The notes: a model not told the origin generated them from the letters alone. A stretch of 64,000 nt of DNA from Superficieibacter electus (GCF_002915575.1 NZ_PQGD01000025.1:1-64000); one strand, 5' to 3'; shown: positions 1 to 7,626, counted from the stretch's first letter. Translations and numbers: made by a program.

Positions 1-77
1 GAAAGCGTGCGTATTGCCTGAAAACACAACCCGCTACGGGGGAGACTTACCCGAAATCTGATTTATTCAACAAAGCC
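1..77. mobile_element. End of an IS903-like (IS5 family) insertion sequence, truncated by the window edge
   Basis: Positions 60-77 are an 18-base terminal inverted repeat that, read on the minus strand, begins GGCTTTGTTGAATAAATC, the end I recall for IS903/IS102 of the IS5 family. The preceding 59 bases also match my memory of the subterminal IS903 sequence. Only the edge of the element is present; the transposase lies outside the window. If the element duplicates 9 bases on insertion, the duplicated target would be 78-86. The identification is from memory of the terminal repeat. Confidence 0.8.
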
Positions 78-156
78 AAAAATAGTATCCATTATACTCA
101 TAAAGGCAATATCCCTCCCTAAAAAAGCTCCGGTCTATCTGGCTGAAACTATGACG

Positions 157-375
157 CTAACCCATTAGGGAATCTGAAAAAGTTAAGGCGATGTGATTTG
201 ATAGCTTGATTGCATTGTAATCCCACGTCACTGCTGATATTGCTGGAACACCATCGGCAAATAGACGATAGTCCACACGAAGAAACGAGGACACATGCCA
301 GCTTATGTTGTCCAGAAACTTCCGCTTAGTGTCATAAGTTGACTCAGTTGGCACGCACATAGTGTGCAACCACAA
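157..375 (-). CDS. Possible short or truncated hypothetical protein (72 aa)
   Basis: This minus-strand frame encodes 72 residues with ordinary composition (aromatics, mixed charge) and ends at a clean stop. I see no convincing ribosome binding site before the first methionine and recognise no family. It sits between the IS end and a HEPN-like gene on the opposite strand, so it may be the tail of a gene cut during island rearrangement, or not a gene at all. Confidence 0.2.
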   Translation of the reverse strand: MWLHTMCVPTESTYDTKRKFLDNISWHVSSFLRVDYRLFADGVPAISAVTWDYNAIKLSNHIALTFSDSLMG

Positions 376-622
376 GCGACCTACTTATTTTGTTCTAGTT
401 TTGTCACTCATGCGTATAGTAATGATAGAAAATTTAATGAGTTATAAGTATTCTCTGGCGGGATAACTCGCATACGTGCTATCGTGAATAAATGGATTTG
501 ACAATTGTCAGTAATTGTCTGACTTTAAGTAATGATTCACAGCATGGTCGTGCTGGCTGAACGCGCATGCGCGTTATTAAAATATTAGCCGGTCAAGAGT
601 TCACTTTCACGGATGCAGAAAA

Positions 623-1528
623 ATGAAGTTCAAAAATCAAGTATATGAAGATTTAGTTAAAGATTTAATTAATGACGCCTTTTACATTGAATCAAGATCA
701 AATAGAGGTAAAATCTCTACAATTCGACAATATTCAGAAGTTGTCATACGCAAATTATGTGACATCCCTCAAGGCGAAGAAGTTACCCTCGGTAATTTCG
801 AAGTTATTAAAAAGTTAAAGGCCACAAGTTCAGATGATAAATTTTTAATGGGAGCAGTTAGAAAGCTACAAAAATTAGGGAATAAATGCACCCATACAAA
901 AAACACAAAACCTATTCTTGATACTGATGTGGATTCTGCAATTGATGCGTTGTTTAAGTTGTATGCAAGCTTGTTTATTTTGTACTTTAAAAAGTATAAA
1001 TTTGGTTCCTGTAATGAAATTGTGCGCGCATTTTCCATACTCCCTCCAATCATTAGATTTTTTGTTCTCGACAATCTGTATGACAGTGATAAAAAAAATT
1101 TACTAGTTATTGATAAGTTATGTTTGGTTCTGCTCAAAGCATTTGACAAAAAAGATGCATTAAACTGGCTAACTGAAAGGAAAAGTGAGTTATCTGACAT
1201 ATTGCCGTACACGCCTGAAGCTATTTCTGACATTGAAGTTGCCCATGGAAAACTGTATGCGAAGTTAGTTGTAGCTAACGCTCCTGCTAATATGTACATT
1301 TGTTGCCTAGACCGATTGGAGGAAGTCGACTTAATACTTAAGAAGCAAGGGTTGCTTTACAATAACTTTGAGCAGGCAAAACCACTCTATTTAGATGAAG
1401 GAGTTCTCGATAATAATAGTGCGGAGAATGAGGAATTTAATGACATAATGGAATTTGTCTATCTTGGACGAAAATCCGAAATAAATGAAAAGCTTAATAA
1501 ACGGCATTTATACAGTATTACGGTTTAG
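623..1528 (+). CDS. Hypothetical protein with HEPN/DUF4145-like N-terminal half
   Basis: A 301-residue, AT-rich gene not recognised as a named family. Residues about 30-105 have the feel of HEPN/DUF4145-type helical domains: a helix with IRQYSEVVIRKL and, about 50 residues on, a KLGNKCTHTK segment like the GN-x2-(T/A)H signature near the end of many such domains. That resemblance is by eye. The second half is helical and charged, with no transmembrane stretch or catalytic motif I can name. HEPN proteins are often RNases or partners in abortive-infection systems, which fits an island setting, but no function is shown. The gene stands alone, facing a three-gene operon on the other strand, and weak terminator-like repeats follow it. 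Confidence 0.55.
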   Translation: MKFKNQVYEDLVKDLINDAFYIESRSNRGKISTIRQYSEVVIRKLCDIPQGEEVTLGNFEVIKKLKATSSDDKFLMGAVRKLQKLGNKCTHTKNTKPILDTDVDSAIDALFKLYASLFILYFKKYKFGSCNEIVRAFSILPPIIRFFVLDNLYDSDKKNLLVIDKLCLVLLKAFDKKDALNWLTERKSELSDILPYTPEAISDIEVAHGKLYAKLVVANAPANMYICCLDRLEEVDLILKKQGLLYNNFEQAKPLYLDEGVLDNNSAENEEFNDIMEFVYLGRKSEINEKLNKRHLYSITV

Positions 1529-1859
1529 AATAAATAGCTCAACTAAAAAGGCGTTCATCAGATAAACCGTTGAACGCGGAGTTAATGTCTGCTACTCGCT
1601 GTGAGTTCAACTGATGGATAGAGAGCTAAACTAGCACCTTATGATTGAGCGGGTCGAAATGATTGCGCGACTAGCAACAGAGGGCGTGTGCTAGGAAAGA
1701 GATCGTTGGATATCATTGGGGCTCATTGCAGAAGTCGCAAAGGAACAAACGATGAGAAATAATAGTTCCTCAGTTTTTTAGGCCAGCTTAATAGAAAAAT
1801 TATAAATTGATTATTTTTGATAAAAGCACTCTGTTCTTAGAGTGCTTTCTTAGAATGCT
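1529..1859. other. Convergent intergenic region
   Basis: There is no gene in these 331 bases. An inverted pair AGGAAC (1741-1746) / GTTCCT (1765-1770) followed by a T run at 1774-1779 could end the plus-strand gene, but its 18-base loop makes it weak. A stronger terminator for the minus-strand operon lies at 1823-1848. Confidence 0.5.
1823..1848 (-). terminator. Rho-independent terminator of the three-gene minus-strand operon
   Basis: AAAGCACTC (1823-1831) and GAGTGCTTT (1840-1848) form a perfect 9-bp stem with an 8-base loop. Read on the minus strand the stem runs into TTTT. It lies 11 bases past the stop codon of the last operon gene. Confidence 0.75.
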
Positions 1860-2531
1860 TCAACTAGTGAAATTTTCAACTGTAGAGAAAATCTCTTTGA
1901 ATATATCCTCTGAAAAATTTATCGAACCATTAGTATTCACTTCTAGAGTTTCAAAGCCACTAAAGGTTTTAACATTTAGCTTGACTTTATCAATCGTGAA
2001 TTTTGCATTTTTGAAAATATTATTTATTTCTTCAATGGCATCGCTTGAGGATTCAAGCTCCAATGTTCCAGATGTCGTTTTGCTAAAAGTAAGATCTTTT
2101 AACTTAGCCTTGTGTACCTTAACCCTCTCGAAATGAGGGGTAATGCATTGTATGAAATCATCAATTCTAATATTGATACACGACACATTGAAATCAGCTT
2201 GCGTTTTTTTAATAATATTGGATATAAAGCTTTTTATGCTTCTAGGCGGAGATTCAATCACTAAAATAAAGTTATTTTTTTGAGTTTTGCAAAACCAAAA
2301 TTTAAACTGAATATACTTGAAGTGATTGAATTCTGTTTCATTACCATAAGGGTCAATAATAATTTCATTTAGTTCAACTCTTTCAATATACTTTGATGAG
2401 ATGGTATTATCTTCATACGAATTAATGCTAAAACCCCATCCTTTGTCACTGTCAAACGGAGTGTTAATGATAGCTTTATATAAAATATCAAGTCCACAAG
2501 GGAAGTTGGCATTAAACCATTTTGTTTTCAT
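1860..2531 (-). CDS. Third gene of unrecognised operon, hypothetical protein (223 aa)
   Basis: I do not recognise this 223-residue protein. It is rich in Asn, Ile, Lys and Phe, with predicted beta-rich segments (for example around KYIQFKFWFCKTQ and NFILVIES) and no signal peptide or membrane span. A good ribosome binding site (AAAGGAG) precedes the ATG. It follows the second gene by only 14 bases and ends 11 bases before a terminator, so it is the last gene of a compact three-gene unit starting at 4719. Its job is presumably tied to the nuclease-like protein of that unit; nothing in the sequence shows what it does. Confidence 0.6.
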   Translation of the reverse strand: MKTKWFNANFPCGLDILYKAIINTPFDSDKGWGFSINSYEDNTISSKYIERVELNEIIIDPYGNETEFNHFKYIQFKFWFCKTQKNNFILVIESPPRSIKSFISNIIKKTQADFNVSCINIRIDDFIQCITPHFERVKVHKAKLKDLTFSKTTSGTLELESSSDAIEEINNIFKNAKFTIDKVKLNVKTFSGFETLEVNTNGSINFSEDIFKEIFSTVENFTS

Positions 2532-2545
2532 AACAACTCCTTTTA

Positions 2546-3658
2546 CTATTCAGTGACAACCTCAAGTGTATGAGATGAGATTATTTTATTCGCAATTTCT
2601 CGCGCTGTTTTTTCTATAGACCACAATAGCACATTTTCTTTATCTTTTACGACATTTTGACGATTAGTAAATTCGTTAATTTTTTTATATTTATAAAGTC
2701 CACGAACTAAATAAGAGAAAAGCTTGCAATTATCTGAATCTACAAATTGAGCCTCAAACTCATATTTATCTGAATCTTTAAAACCATCCACAATAGAACA
2801 CCAAATAATTTTGGAAATGTAGAATCCTTTATTAAGCAATTCTTCAAGTTCTGGTGACTCTAAGACACCTCGGCCTTTGAGAGAGGCTTTAGATATATGA
2901 TATCCAGTATCTATAACTGAATCATCATCAGTATCCTCATCAGCATCTTTCTCGGATGATTTTCTTGCCTCTAAAATAGGGTGTGTAACATAAACATCAG
3001 AAACATCAACGCATTTATATTTAGGCATGCTAACAATTAATTCTTTGAAAAACCTGCTCCGTTCTACAGGATCCTTTACTGATTCTAATGATATTTCTTC
3101 AAGGCTTGCTGGGTCGTCTTTATTGTCTTCTTTTATTTTTTCAACTAGACGATCATTAAATTCTCTCGCTTTGGCGTTTTGTGGAAATCGGGTGATATAT
3201 TCTCCTGTTTCATTAATTTCAATTTGAATTTTAGCTTCGCGAGAGGAAGACTGACGGAATTCACTCATTTTGAAATCGAGTTTTACATATTTAATGGAAA
3301 CTTCAAAACCTTTTTCAGTAAAGGTTAAATTGGTAACATCTCCATCTTTTTGGAGGTCCTCACAAATAGATTTTACCGTAGCTTCTAAGGCATTGGTATC
3401 TATGTTTGTATTTACAATATTTAAAGAAACTTTTTCTCTACGTCCTACTGAGCCAAGAATTTCAGACAGATATTCAAAATCATAATAACCATGATAGTTT
3501 TTTGAAAAATCTAAAGCTAAGGCTTTTCTTTTGGTATCTTTCGAAATAATAATGCCTCTTTTAAAGAAAAGGCTTTTTATGTCTTCGTGTGTAACTTTAG
3601 TCTGATTGAGGGCATCAAACATAGCTTTGTCATTAACACTATACAAACCAACTTTCAT
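2546..3658 (-). CDS. Second gene of unrecognised operon, hypothetical protein (370 aa)
   Basis: A 370-residue protein with no family I can name. I placed the start at the ATG at 3658 (MKVGLYSVND...) because GGGAG sits 8 bases upstream; a TTG five codons earlier is possible. The middle (residues about 130-245) is charged, and an acidic run EKDADEDTDDDS at about 245 looks like a flexible linker between two halves. No Walker motif, HTH, membrane span or nuclease signature is evident. It starts 2 bases after the stop of the PD-(D/E)XK-like protein, implying translational coupling. Position and size suggest the core partner of that nuclease, by inference only. Confidence 0.6.
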   Translation of the reverse strand: MKVGLYSVNDKAMFDALNQTKVTHEDIKSLFFKRGIIISKDTKRKALALDFSKNYHGYYDFEYLSEILGSVGRREKVSLNIVNTNIDTNALEATVKSICEDLQKDGDVTNLTFTEKGFEVSIKYVKLDFKMSEFRQSSSREAKIQIEINETGEYITRFPQNAKAREFNDRLVEKIKEDNKDDPASLEEISLESVKDPVERSRFFKELIVSMPKYKCVDVSDVYVTHPILEARKSSEKDADEDTDDDSVIDTGYHISKASLKGRGVLESPELEELLNKGFYISKIIWCSIVDGFKDSDKYEFEAQFVDSDNCKLFSYLVRGLYKYKKINEFTNRQNVVKDKENVLLWSIEKTAREIANKIISSHTLEVVTE

Positions 3659-3660
3659 AT

Positions 3661-4719
3661 TTATCGCTCCCAACCAATCTCAACTGAACTAAAACGAGGT
3701 TTAGTGAACTCTACCTGATGAAAATCAATTGCATTAATTATTGTTCTTTTATGACTATCAAACCCCCACTCTTTACAATATGTTTCTTTTGCACGCATAA
3801 AAATTCCACGAACATCTTTGTATATATTAGGATTGATAATTCTAATTCTTATTTTTTCATTCCCATCTAATAATTGATATTTGGAAAGAGTATCCAATAT
3901 ATACACAAATTCTAACTCATTTTCACCTACCCCATTGTAGTAAATGATATATCCGTGGTCATAAGTTTTTTCCCATTGTAAAGTTTCTTCATTACAATGC
4001 TTTACATCTTGGTGCTTAATAATCAGGAATGGCCCTGTAAGTAACTCAATTGTGGCAGGGTGTTCTTCTGGTGCCCCACTTACTTTATGAAGAGATAAGT
4101 CAGGATAAAAGAATTGATATTTTTTCCCTAGAGGAAATTCTCTATTATGACTTAACTGCGATAAATCTGAAATTATTGATTGCAAATAATTTATAGTTCT
4201 TGGCTCAATGATGTGGATTTTTTGCCCTTGTTTTAAAGGGATGTTGTCAAGATTGATGCCGCGTTTAGTTTTATCAGTCTCGGCATTATGTGATTGATAA
4301 AATACATCATAAAATGATTGATCAAATTCACCATCATGATTATAAACAAACAGCATCCCTCTTACTTCTGATGAACCACTTTGGTAAGAATATCTTTCCT
4401 TCCATTCCTTACTCCCATCAGCGCAATCAATTGAGTTAGCTAAAGAAACTAAAGCGTTTCTCATTGATGTCGATGTAATCGACCCTTTTACATAACTTTT
4501 TAAGTCTGTATTCAAAAATATTGTTCTATTTAAGTAAGGATCTTTGTAGGAGAAAACTACATCTGTAGGATGTTTTCCAGCCTTCGTTTTATGTTGATCT
4601 GACTTCATGCATGGAAAATTTTCATTAGTTGCCCCAACTAACTCCCACTTGAACCACTTAAATAAGTCGGCAGAAATTTTTTCTGCCATTTCTGAAATAT
4701 TTTGAGTTTCACCAGCCAT
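3661..4719 (-). CDS. First gene of unrecognised operon, probable PD-(D/E)XK nuclease-fold protein (352 aa)
   Basis: A 352-residue protein whose first 80 residues fit a restriction-endonuclease-like (PD-(D/E)XK) fold. A helix with E26 (WFKWE) is followed by H50-P-T-D53 at the end of a Lys-rich loop, and a beta strand ending in T71-D72-L-K74. D53 and D72-x-K74 would be the metal-binding and catalytic residues. This is motif reading, not a database match. The remaining 270 residues have alternating hydrophobic strands and no second motif I can name. It leads a three-gene unit ended by a terminator at 1823-1848, near an IS and a tmRNA-type attachment site, a setting typical of phage-defence or nuclease toxin systems. 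I cannot assign it to a named system. Confidence 0.65.
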   Translation of the reverse strand: MAGETQNISEMAEKISADLFKWFKWELVGATNENFPCMKSDQHKTKAGKHPTDVVFSYKDPYLNRTIFLNTDLKSYVKGSITSTSMRNALVSLANSIDCADGSKEWKERYSYQSGSSEVRGMLFVYNHDGEFDQSFYDVFYQSHNAETDKTKRGINLDNIPLKQGQKIHIIEPRTINYLQSIISDLSQLSHNREFPLGKKYQFFYPDLSLHKVSGAPEEHPATIELLTGPFLIIKHQDVKHCNEETLQWEKTYDHGYIIYYNGVGENELEFVYILDTLSKYQLLDGNEKIRIRIINPNIYKDVRGIFMRAKETYCKEWGFDSHKRTIINAIDFHQVEFTKPRFSSVEIGWER

Positions 4720-4918
4720 GTATTGTCACCTTGTTATTTATCCTAGGTGGTTATAAGGTCGCTAGCATCAAATGTAAAACAATGAGATAAGCATAACCAA
4801 CCGATCATTACCACAAACACACATTGTAGGATGAGATCTGTCGCACAATCCCACGGCTGCGCTTCCGTTAATATCCTCATCGGTATGTCATGTTTCCCAC
4901 CAACAGATGGAGGCTTTA

Positions 4919-5143
4919 ATGGATAACTACCACATTACCAAAGATGGCGATAAGTGGAAGCTTCAAAAGGAAGGAAATGAACGATCTAGCAAGACTGCAA
5001 CAACTAAGGCTGAAATCATCAAAGCTACTCAGGATTACATGTCCAACAAGACTGGCTCTGTAAAAATCCACAAAGAGGATGGGAAGTTTCAGGAAGAGCG
5101 CACTTACCCTCGCAAAGCTGATCCTAAAAAGTCTAAAGGTTAA
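4919..5143 (+). CDS. DUF2188-like small protein (74 aa)
   Basis: A 74-residue basic, lysine-rich protein. The N-terminal pattern HITKDGDKWKLQKEGNERSSKTATTKAEII resembles the DUF2188 family, small proteins common on bacterial islands whose function is unknown. I chose the ATG at 4919 over the in-frame ATG at 4907 because GGAGG (4909-4913) overlaps the earlier codon and lies 5 bases before the later one. The C-terminus (KADPKKSKG) is strongly basic. It is monocistronic and divergent from the three-gene operon. Confidence 0.65.
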   Translation: MDNYHITKDGDKWKLQKEGNERSSKTATTKAEIIKATQDYMSNKTGSVKIHKEDGKFQEERTYPRKADPKKSKG

Positions 5144-5180
5144 TGAAGTCAAAGCCGCCATGATTGGCGGCTAAACTGGA

Positions 5181-5313
5181 TTATACCGGATTGTCGAGGC
5201 TGTACTCTTTGAACTTGATGACCTTCATGCCGAGCCAGTCGTTCACCTCCCTGAACCTGTCCTACAGTGGCAACACCTCGTTACGTACGAATACCTTTGA
5301 AGTCGTTAGGCAT
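5181..5313 (-). pseudogene. Decayed C-terminal coding fragment
   Basis: On the minus strand a reading frame ends with DRFREVNDWLGMKVIKFKEY and a few more residues before a TAA at 5181-5183. Going upstream, this frame is broken by an in-frame TAG, and the likely start MPNDFKGI lies in a different frame. The amphipathic, protein-like tail suggests the remnant of a real gene with at least one frameshift and one nonsense change. I do not recognise the parent. Confidence 0.4.
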
Positions 5314-5430
5314 GTTGGAACCATGTGATATAGTATGGCTCTAATTTATGGTTCCTCTTTGGAACCCACAACAAAAATAATTTTAACAAAAACATTAAAT
5401 ATCAATCAACTAAAATTAAAAACACAGGGA

Positions 5431-5443
5431 CGCCAGCCCACCA
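5431..5443 (+). other. ssrA: Probable attachment-site remnant: 3' end of the tmRNA gene (ssrA)
   Basis: The bases CGCCAGC-CCACCA match the last 14 bases of enterobacterial tmRNA (CGCCAGCTCCACCA) apart from one missing T. The next 80 bases resemble the sequence I recall downstream of E. coli ssrA, including CCAGAGTCATCCG, AAGTCCT and the AGCCCGCACGG terminator arm. The body of tmRNA is absent, so this is the distal half of ssrA separated from the gene by an integrated island, as with CP4-57-type elements. Identification rests on memory. Confidence 0.6.
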
Positions 5444-5487
5444 AAATCCTTCGAAGATGATTCCAGAGTCATCCGTAGAAGTCCTGA

Positions 5488-5521
5488 AAGCCCGCACGGT
5501 GTAAGCCCTGCGGGCTTTTTT
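5488..5521 (+). terminator. ssrA-type rho-independent terminator
   Basis: AAGCCCGCA (5488-5496) and TGCGGGCTT (5509-5517) make a perfect 9-bp stem with a 12-base loop followed by Ts. No intact plus-strand gene immediately precedes it, which fits its reading as the displaced ssrA terminator. Confidence 0.8.
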
Positions 5522-5767
5522 GTGCCTTCAATTTGTCCCGCGAAGTCTGATGCCAACTAATTAAATCCGAACCTTTTAGGCCCATTGATAGGCCCAACGA
5601 AAAGCCTGAACTACATCCCAAAAGTTGGACAGTTATATTAAGCGATGATCATGCACATTACGTCTGCTCTTGATGCACCACAGTGGTTTTTTCTGGTATT
5701 AAATTGCAGCGACTGGCAGGCAGATAGCAAGTGAATTATCTGTTGGTAGAAGAAAAAGCCAAATGGT
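5522..5767. other. Intergenic junction between two accessory blocks
   Basis: These bases follow the ssrA-like terminator. A short direct repeat (TAGGCCC separated by 5 bases) occurs near 5577-5600. I see no complete gene, integrase or tRNA here. Confidence 0.4.
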
Positions 5768-6397
5768 CTATAGTTTTCCAGCGCGCACAAAAGTCACACA
5801 TAACTCTGTAGGAACAATTATGCTTTTCCATGCTCCATTGCTTTTTCCCAAACCAGCGTTAACGAGGCTATCCAAAAAGGCCTCATCCATTTCTACTGGT
5901 TGACCAGAGTTGATGGCAGCAAATGCCGCGAGTTCTCTGATATCAAATGAGGGAATACGTTCAAGAGAAACCAGCAAACGCCGAAGAATATTAAAATCGA
6001 TTTCTTCTCGTGCAAATGCCTTGAGGAACTCTGCCGCAACTTCAGGCTTGTCTGCGCTTTCCATTCTGTCAATGATTTCAATCAGTCTTGCTCCAGCCTT
6101 GCCTGCAAACTTATCGTCTTCATTCAATTGCTGGGTCATATTAATCCGTTCAGCGTCGGACAGATCTGAGAATCGAGTAAGGAAACGAATAACCTTTTCA
6201 GTAAAAAGCTGATCTCTAACAGTGCTGGTAGCTTTGTATAGTCCGACCACAGTACTGACAAAGGGGATAGATTCAAGAATATTCGATTCAATCAAAGATT
6301 GAACGCCAAGCTCAGCATATTCTTTGCCTAATTCGACTACCTCATCAGATTTTAAGGCACTCATTAATGCGCTGCCACGTTTGTTATCTTCTGTCAT
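5768..6397 (-). CDS. Hypothetical protein (209 aa), unrecognised
   Basis: A 209-residue, largely helical protein. An N-terminal stretch (about residues 30-60, SNILESIPFVSTVVGLYKATSTV with bulky hydrophobics) could be a membrane-associated hairpin; after it come charged helices and a final segment that may form a small winged-helix-like unit (AFLDSLVNAGLGKSNG...). GAGGA lies just before the ATG. It is alone on its strand, divergent from the retron-like operon. I recognise no family. Its position in a defence zone is the only clue to a role. Confidence 0.6.
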   Translation of the reverse strand: MTEDNKRGSALMSALKSDEVVELGKEYAELGVQSLIESNILESIPFVSTVVGLYKATSTVRDQLFTEKVIRFLTRFSDLSDAERINMTQQLNEDDKFAGKAGARLIEIIDRMESADKPEVAAEFLKAFAREEIDFNILRRLLVSLERIPSFDIRELAAFAAINSGQPVEMDEAFLDSLVNAGLGKSNGAWKSIIVPTELCVTFVRAGKL

Positions 6398-6620
6398 GAT
6401 TCCTCAATTACATATTTCGATAGGTGATTCGTGTTGAGATATTGAACCAAACGCAGAGAAAGTATGCGTCTGTTCTTTTAAAAAATAGTAGCTGTAGTAG
6501 CGTACTCATTTATCGTTACAAATAAAATTTTGTTATTTATAACTTGGTAGTAGCTTGCACTCTCTTGGATTTTTGGGGATTGATTGCTCCACTCTTCGCC
6601 CAAAGCAGACCTAAACCATA

Positions 6621-6640
6621 AGTACAGAATGTACTATAAT
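6621..6640 (+). promoter_or_regulatory. Promoter -10 with overlapping palindromic operator of the retron-like operon
   Basis: AGTAC-agaat-GTACT (6621-6635) is a perfect interrupted palindrome. Its last base is the first base of a consensus TATAAT -10 (6635-6640). No strong -35 is visible 17 bases upstream. A site this close to the -10 would repress, and the Xre protein encoded at 7336 is the obvious candidate ligand; that link is inference. Confidence 0.5.
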
Positions 6641-6678
6641 GGCAATAAAAATTCACCACTAGTGAAATTTTTATTGCC
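6641..6678. repeat. 13-bp-stem palindrome at the start of the retron leader
   Basis: GGCAATAAAAATT (6641-6653) pairs perfectly with 6666-6678, enclosing a small CAC/GTG inner stem. It begins one base after the -10 hexamer, so it either starts the transcript or is a second protein-binding palindrome. Confidence 0.6.
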
Positions 6679-7040
6679 TAGAATCACAGAATTTGTTTTA
6701 CTAGTCATAGGTCAGGCGTTCCGCCTGAGCTGTGTTCTTTAAAATGATTGTTCTCATCGTAACAGCGAAGGTTTAGCGTAATTGCCTGTTTAGCAGGCCG
6801 CTCCTTCATCCGGTGTTGGAGATTTGACGGGCAGACTAGCGTCATCGGTCAGTCTGAAGCACGTTCGTCATGATGGTGATTCGTAGCCAGTCGCGAAATG
6901 CGGCTACTGGGCAACTGCACTGTCGGGATAAACGGGGCTTCATCGTCGCGAAGACTGGTGTTGGGCTTGCGCATCGGGTTGGCTCCTTTCGGCCATCGCC
7001 TTGTTACGGGGCTTCGGCGTTTTGCCGATTCAAAGGAGAG
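6679..7040 (+). ncRNA. Candidate retron msr-msd non-coding RNA region
   Basis: About 360 bases without a convincing gene separate the promoter from the first small coding sequence of an operon encoding a retron-type reverse transcriptase. It is full of short perfect stems: TCAGGCG/CGCCTGA (6712-6728), GCCTG/CAGGC (6784-6798), CAGACT/AGTCTG (6832-6856), GTAGCC/GGCTAC (6883-6907) and CGGC/GCCG near 7017-7026. A row of stem-loops upstream of the enzyme is the expected form of a retron msr-msd primer-template RNA. I could not define the a1/a2 flanking repeats or the branching G, so the ends are approximate. Confidence 0.45.
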
Positions 7041-7044
7041 CAAT

Positions 7045-7284
7045 ATGAAACACGATACTTTAGAGAACACCATCGCAACGCTTGAAAAGCTGCGCGATGC
7101 TCACTGCAGCCAACTCGATGCTGGCGCTCTGGCAGAGCTGGAAGATGTATTGCGTCAGTTACGCATACATCGTGACAGCCCGGTAAGAAGCGGGCTTCGG
7201 TTTGACGATATCGTCTTCCGGGCACTGCGTATTATTGACGTTGTGGTTCGTCTGATCACAAACATTGATGATTGGATGAAATAA
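7045..7284 (+). CDS. Small helical protein of the retron-like operon (79 aa)
   Basis: A 79-residue protein, predicted mostly alpha-helical: an acidic coiled helix (residues about 3-38, LENTIATLEKLRD...ALAELEDVLRQLRIH) and a C-terminal hydrophobic helix (FRALRIIDVVVRLITNIDDW) that could be a membrane-binding or dimerisation helix. AAGGAG sits 6 bases before the ATG. It is 51 bases upstream of the Xre gene, same strand, so most likely in the same transcript as the reverse transcriptase. I do not recognise a family. It could be an antitoxin-like or structural component of the system. Confidence 0.6.
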   Translation: MKHDTLENTIATLEKLRDAHCSQLDAGALAELEDVLRQLRIHRDSPVRSGLRFDDIVFRALRIIDVVVRLITNIDDWMK

Positions 7285-7335
7285 TGCAACAGAGCCAAGA
7301 CGCAGCAGGCCCAATATTTATTTGCGGAGTTAATT

Positions 7336-7626
7336 ATGAATATCGGACAGGCTATCAAGTTATGCCGAACCAGAAGGGGAATATCACAGACGGATTTAGC
7401 TCGGAAGGCAGAATGTTCTGTTTCTTATCTTTCCATGCTCGAAAACAATAAGCGAGATCCGACGCTTTCAACCCTTAACAGCATTGCTTCTGCTCTCAAC
7501 ATTCCTGTCAGCATTATTTTCTTTATTGCAGCAGAGGCCGGGGATCTTAACGGTATTGATAAAAGACTCCAGGGAGAACTTGCGCGTACTGCGTTGGAGC
7601 TGCTTAATGATTCACACTCCGTCTGA
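7336..7626 (+). CDS. Xre-family HTH regulator of the retron-like operon (96 aa)
   Basis: A 96-residue Cro/C1-type DNA-binding protein. The HTH_3 domain spans about residues 3-60: GQAIKLCRTRRGISQTDLARKAECSVSYLSMLENNKRDPTL is read here in segments, with the recognition helix around SVSYLSMLE. A short hydrophobic and then charged tail follows. GGAG lies 7 bases before the ATG. The reverse transcriptase start overlaps its 3' end by 20 bases, so the two are translationally linked. HTH partners next to the enzyme occur in several retron types, one of which is defined by an HTH protein. It probably represses the operon through the AGTAC-n5-GTACT palindrome at 6621, though this is not demonstrated. 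Confidence 0.85.
   Translation: MNIGQAIKLCRTRRGISQTDLARKAECSVSYLSMLENNKRDPTLSTLNSIASALNIPVSIIFFIAAEAGDLNGIDKRLQGELARTALELLNDSHSV

Noticed and set aside
769-1299. 176-codon minus-strand frame opposite the HEPN-like gene.
   Set aside because: Entirely inside a better plus-strand gene and without a ribosome binding site or family resemblance.
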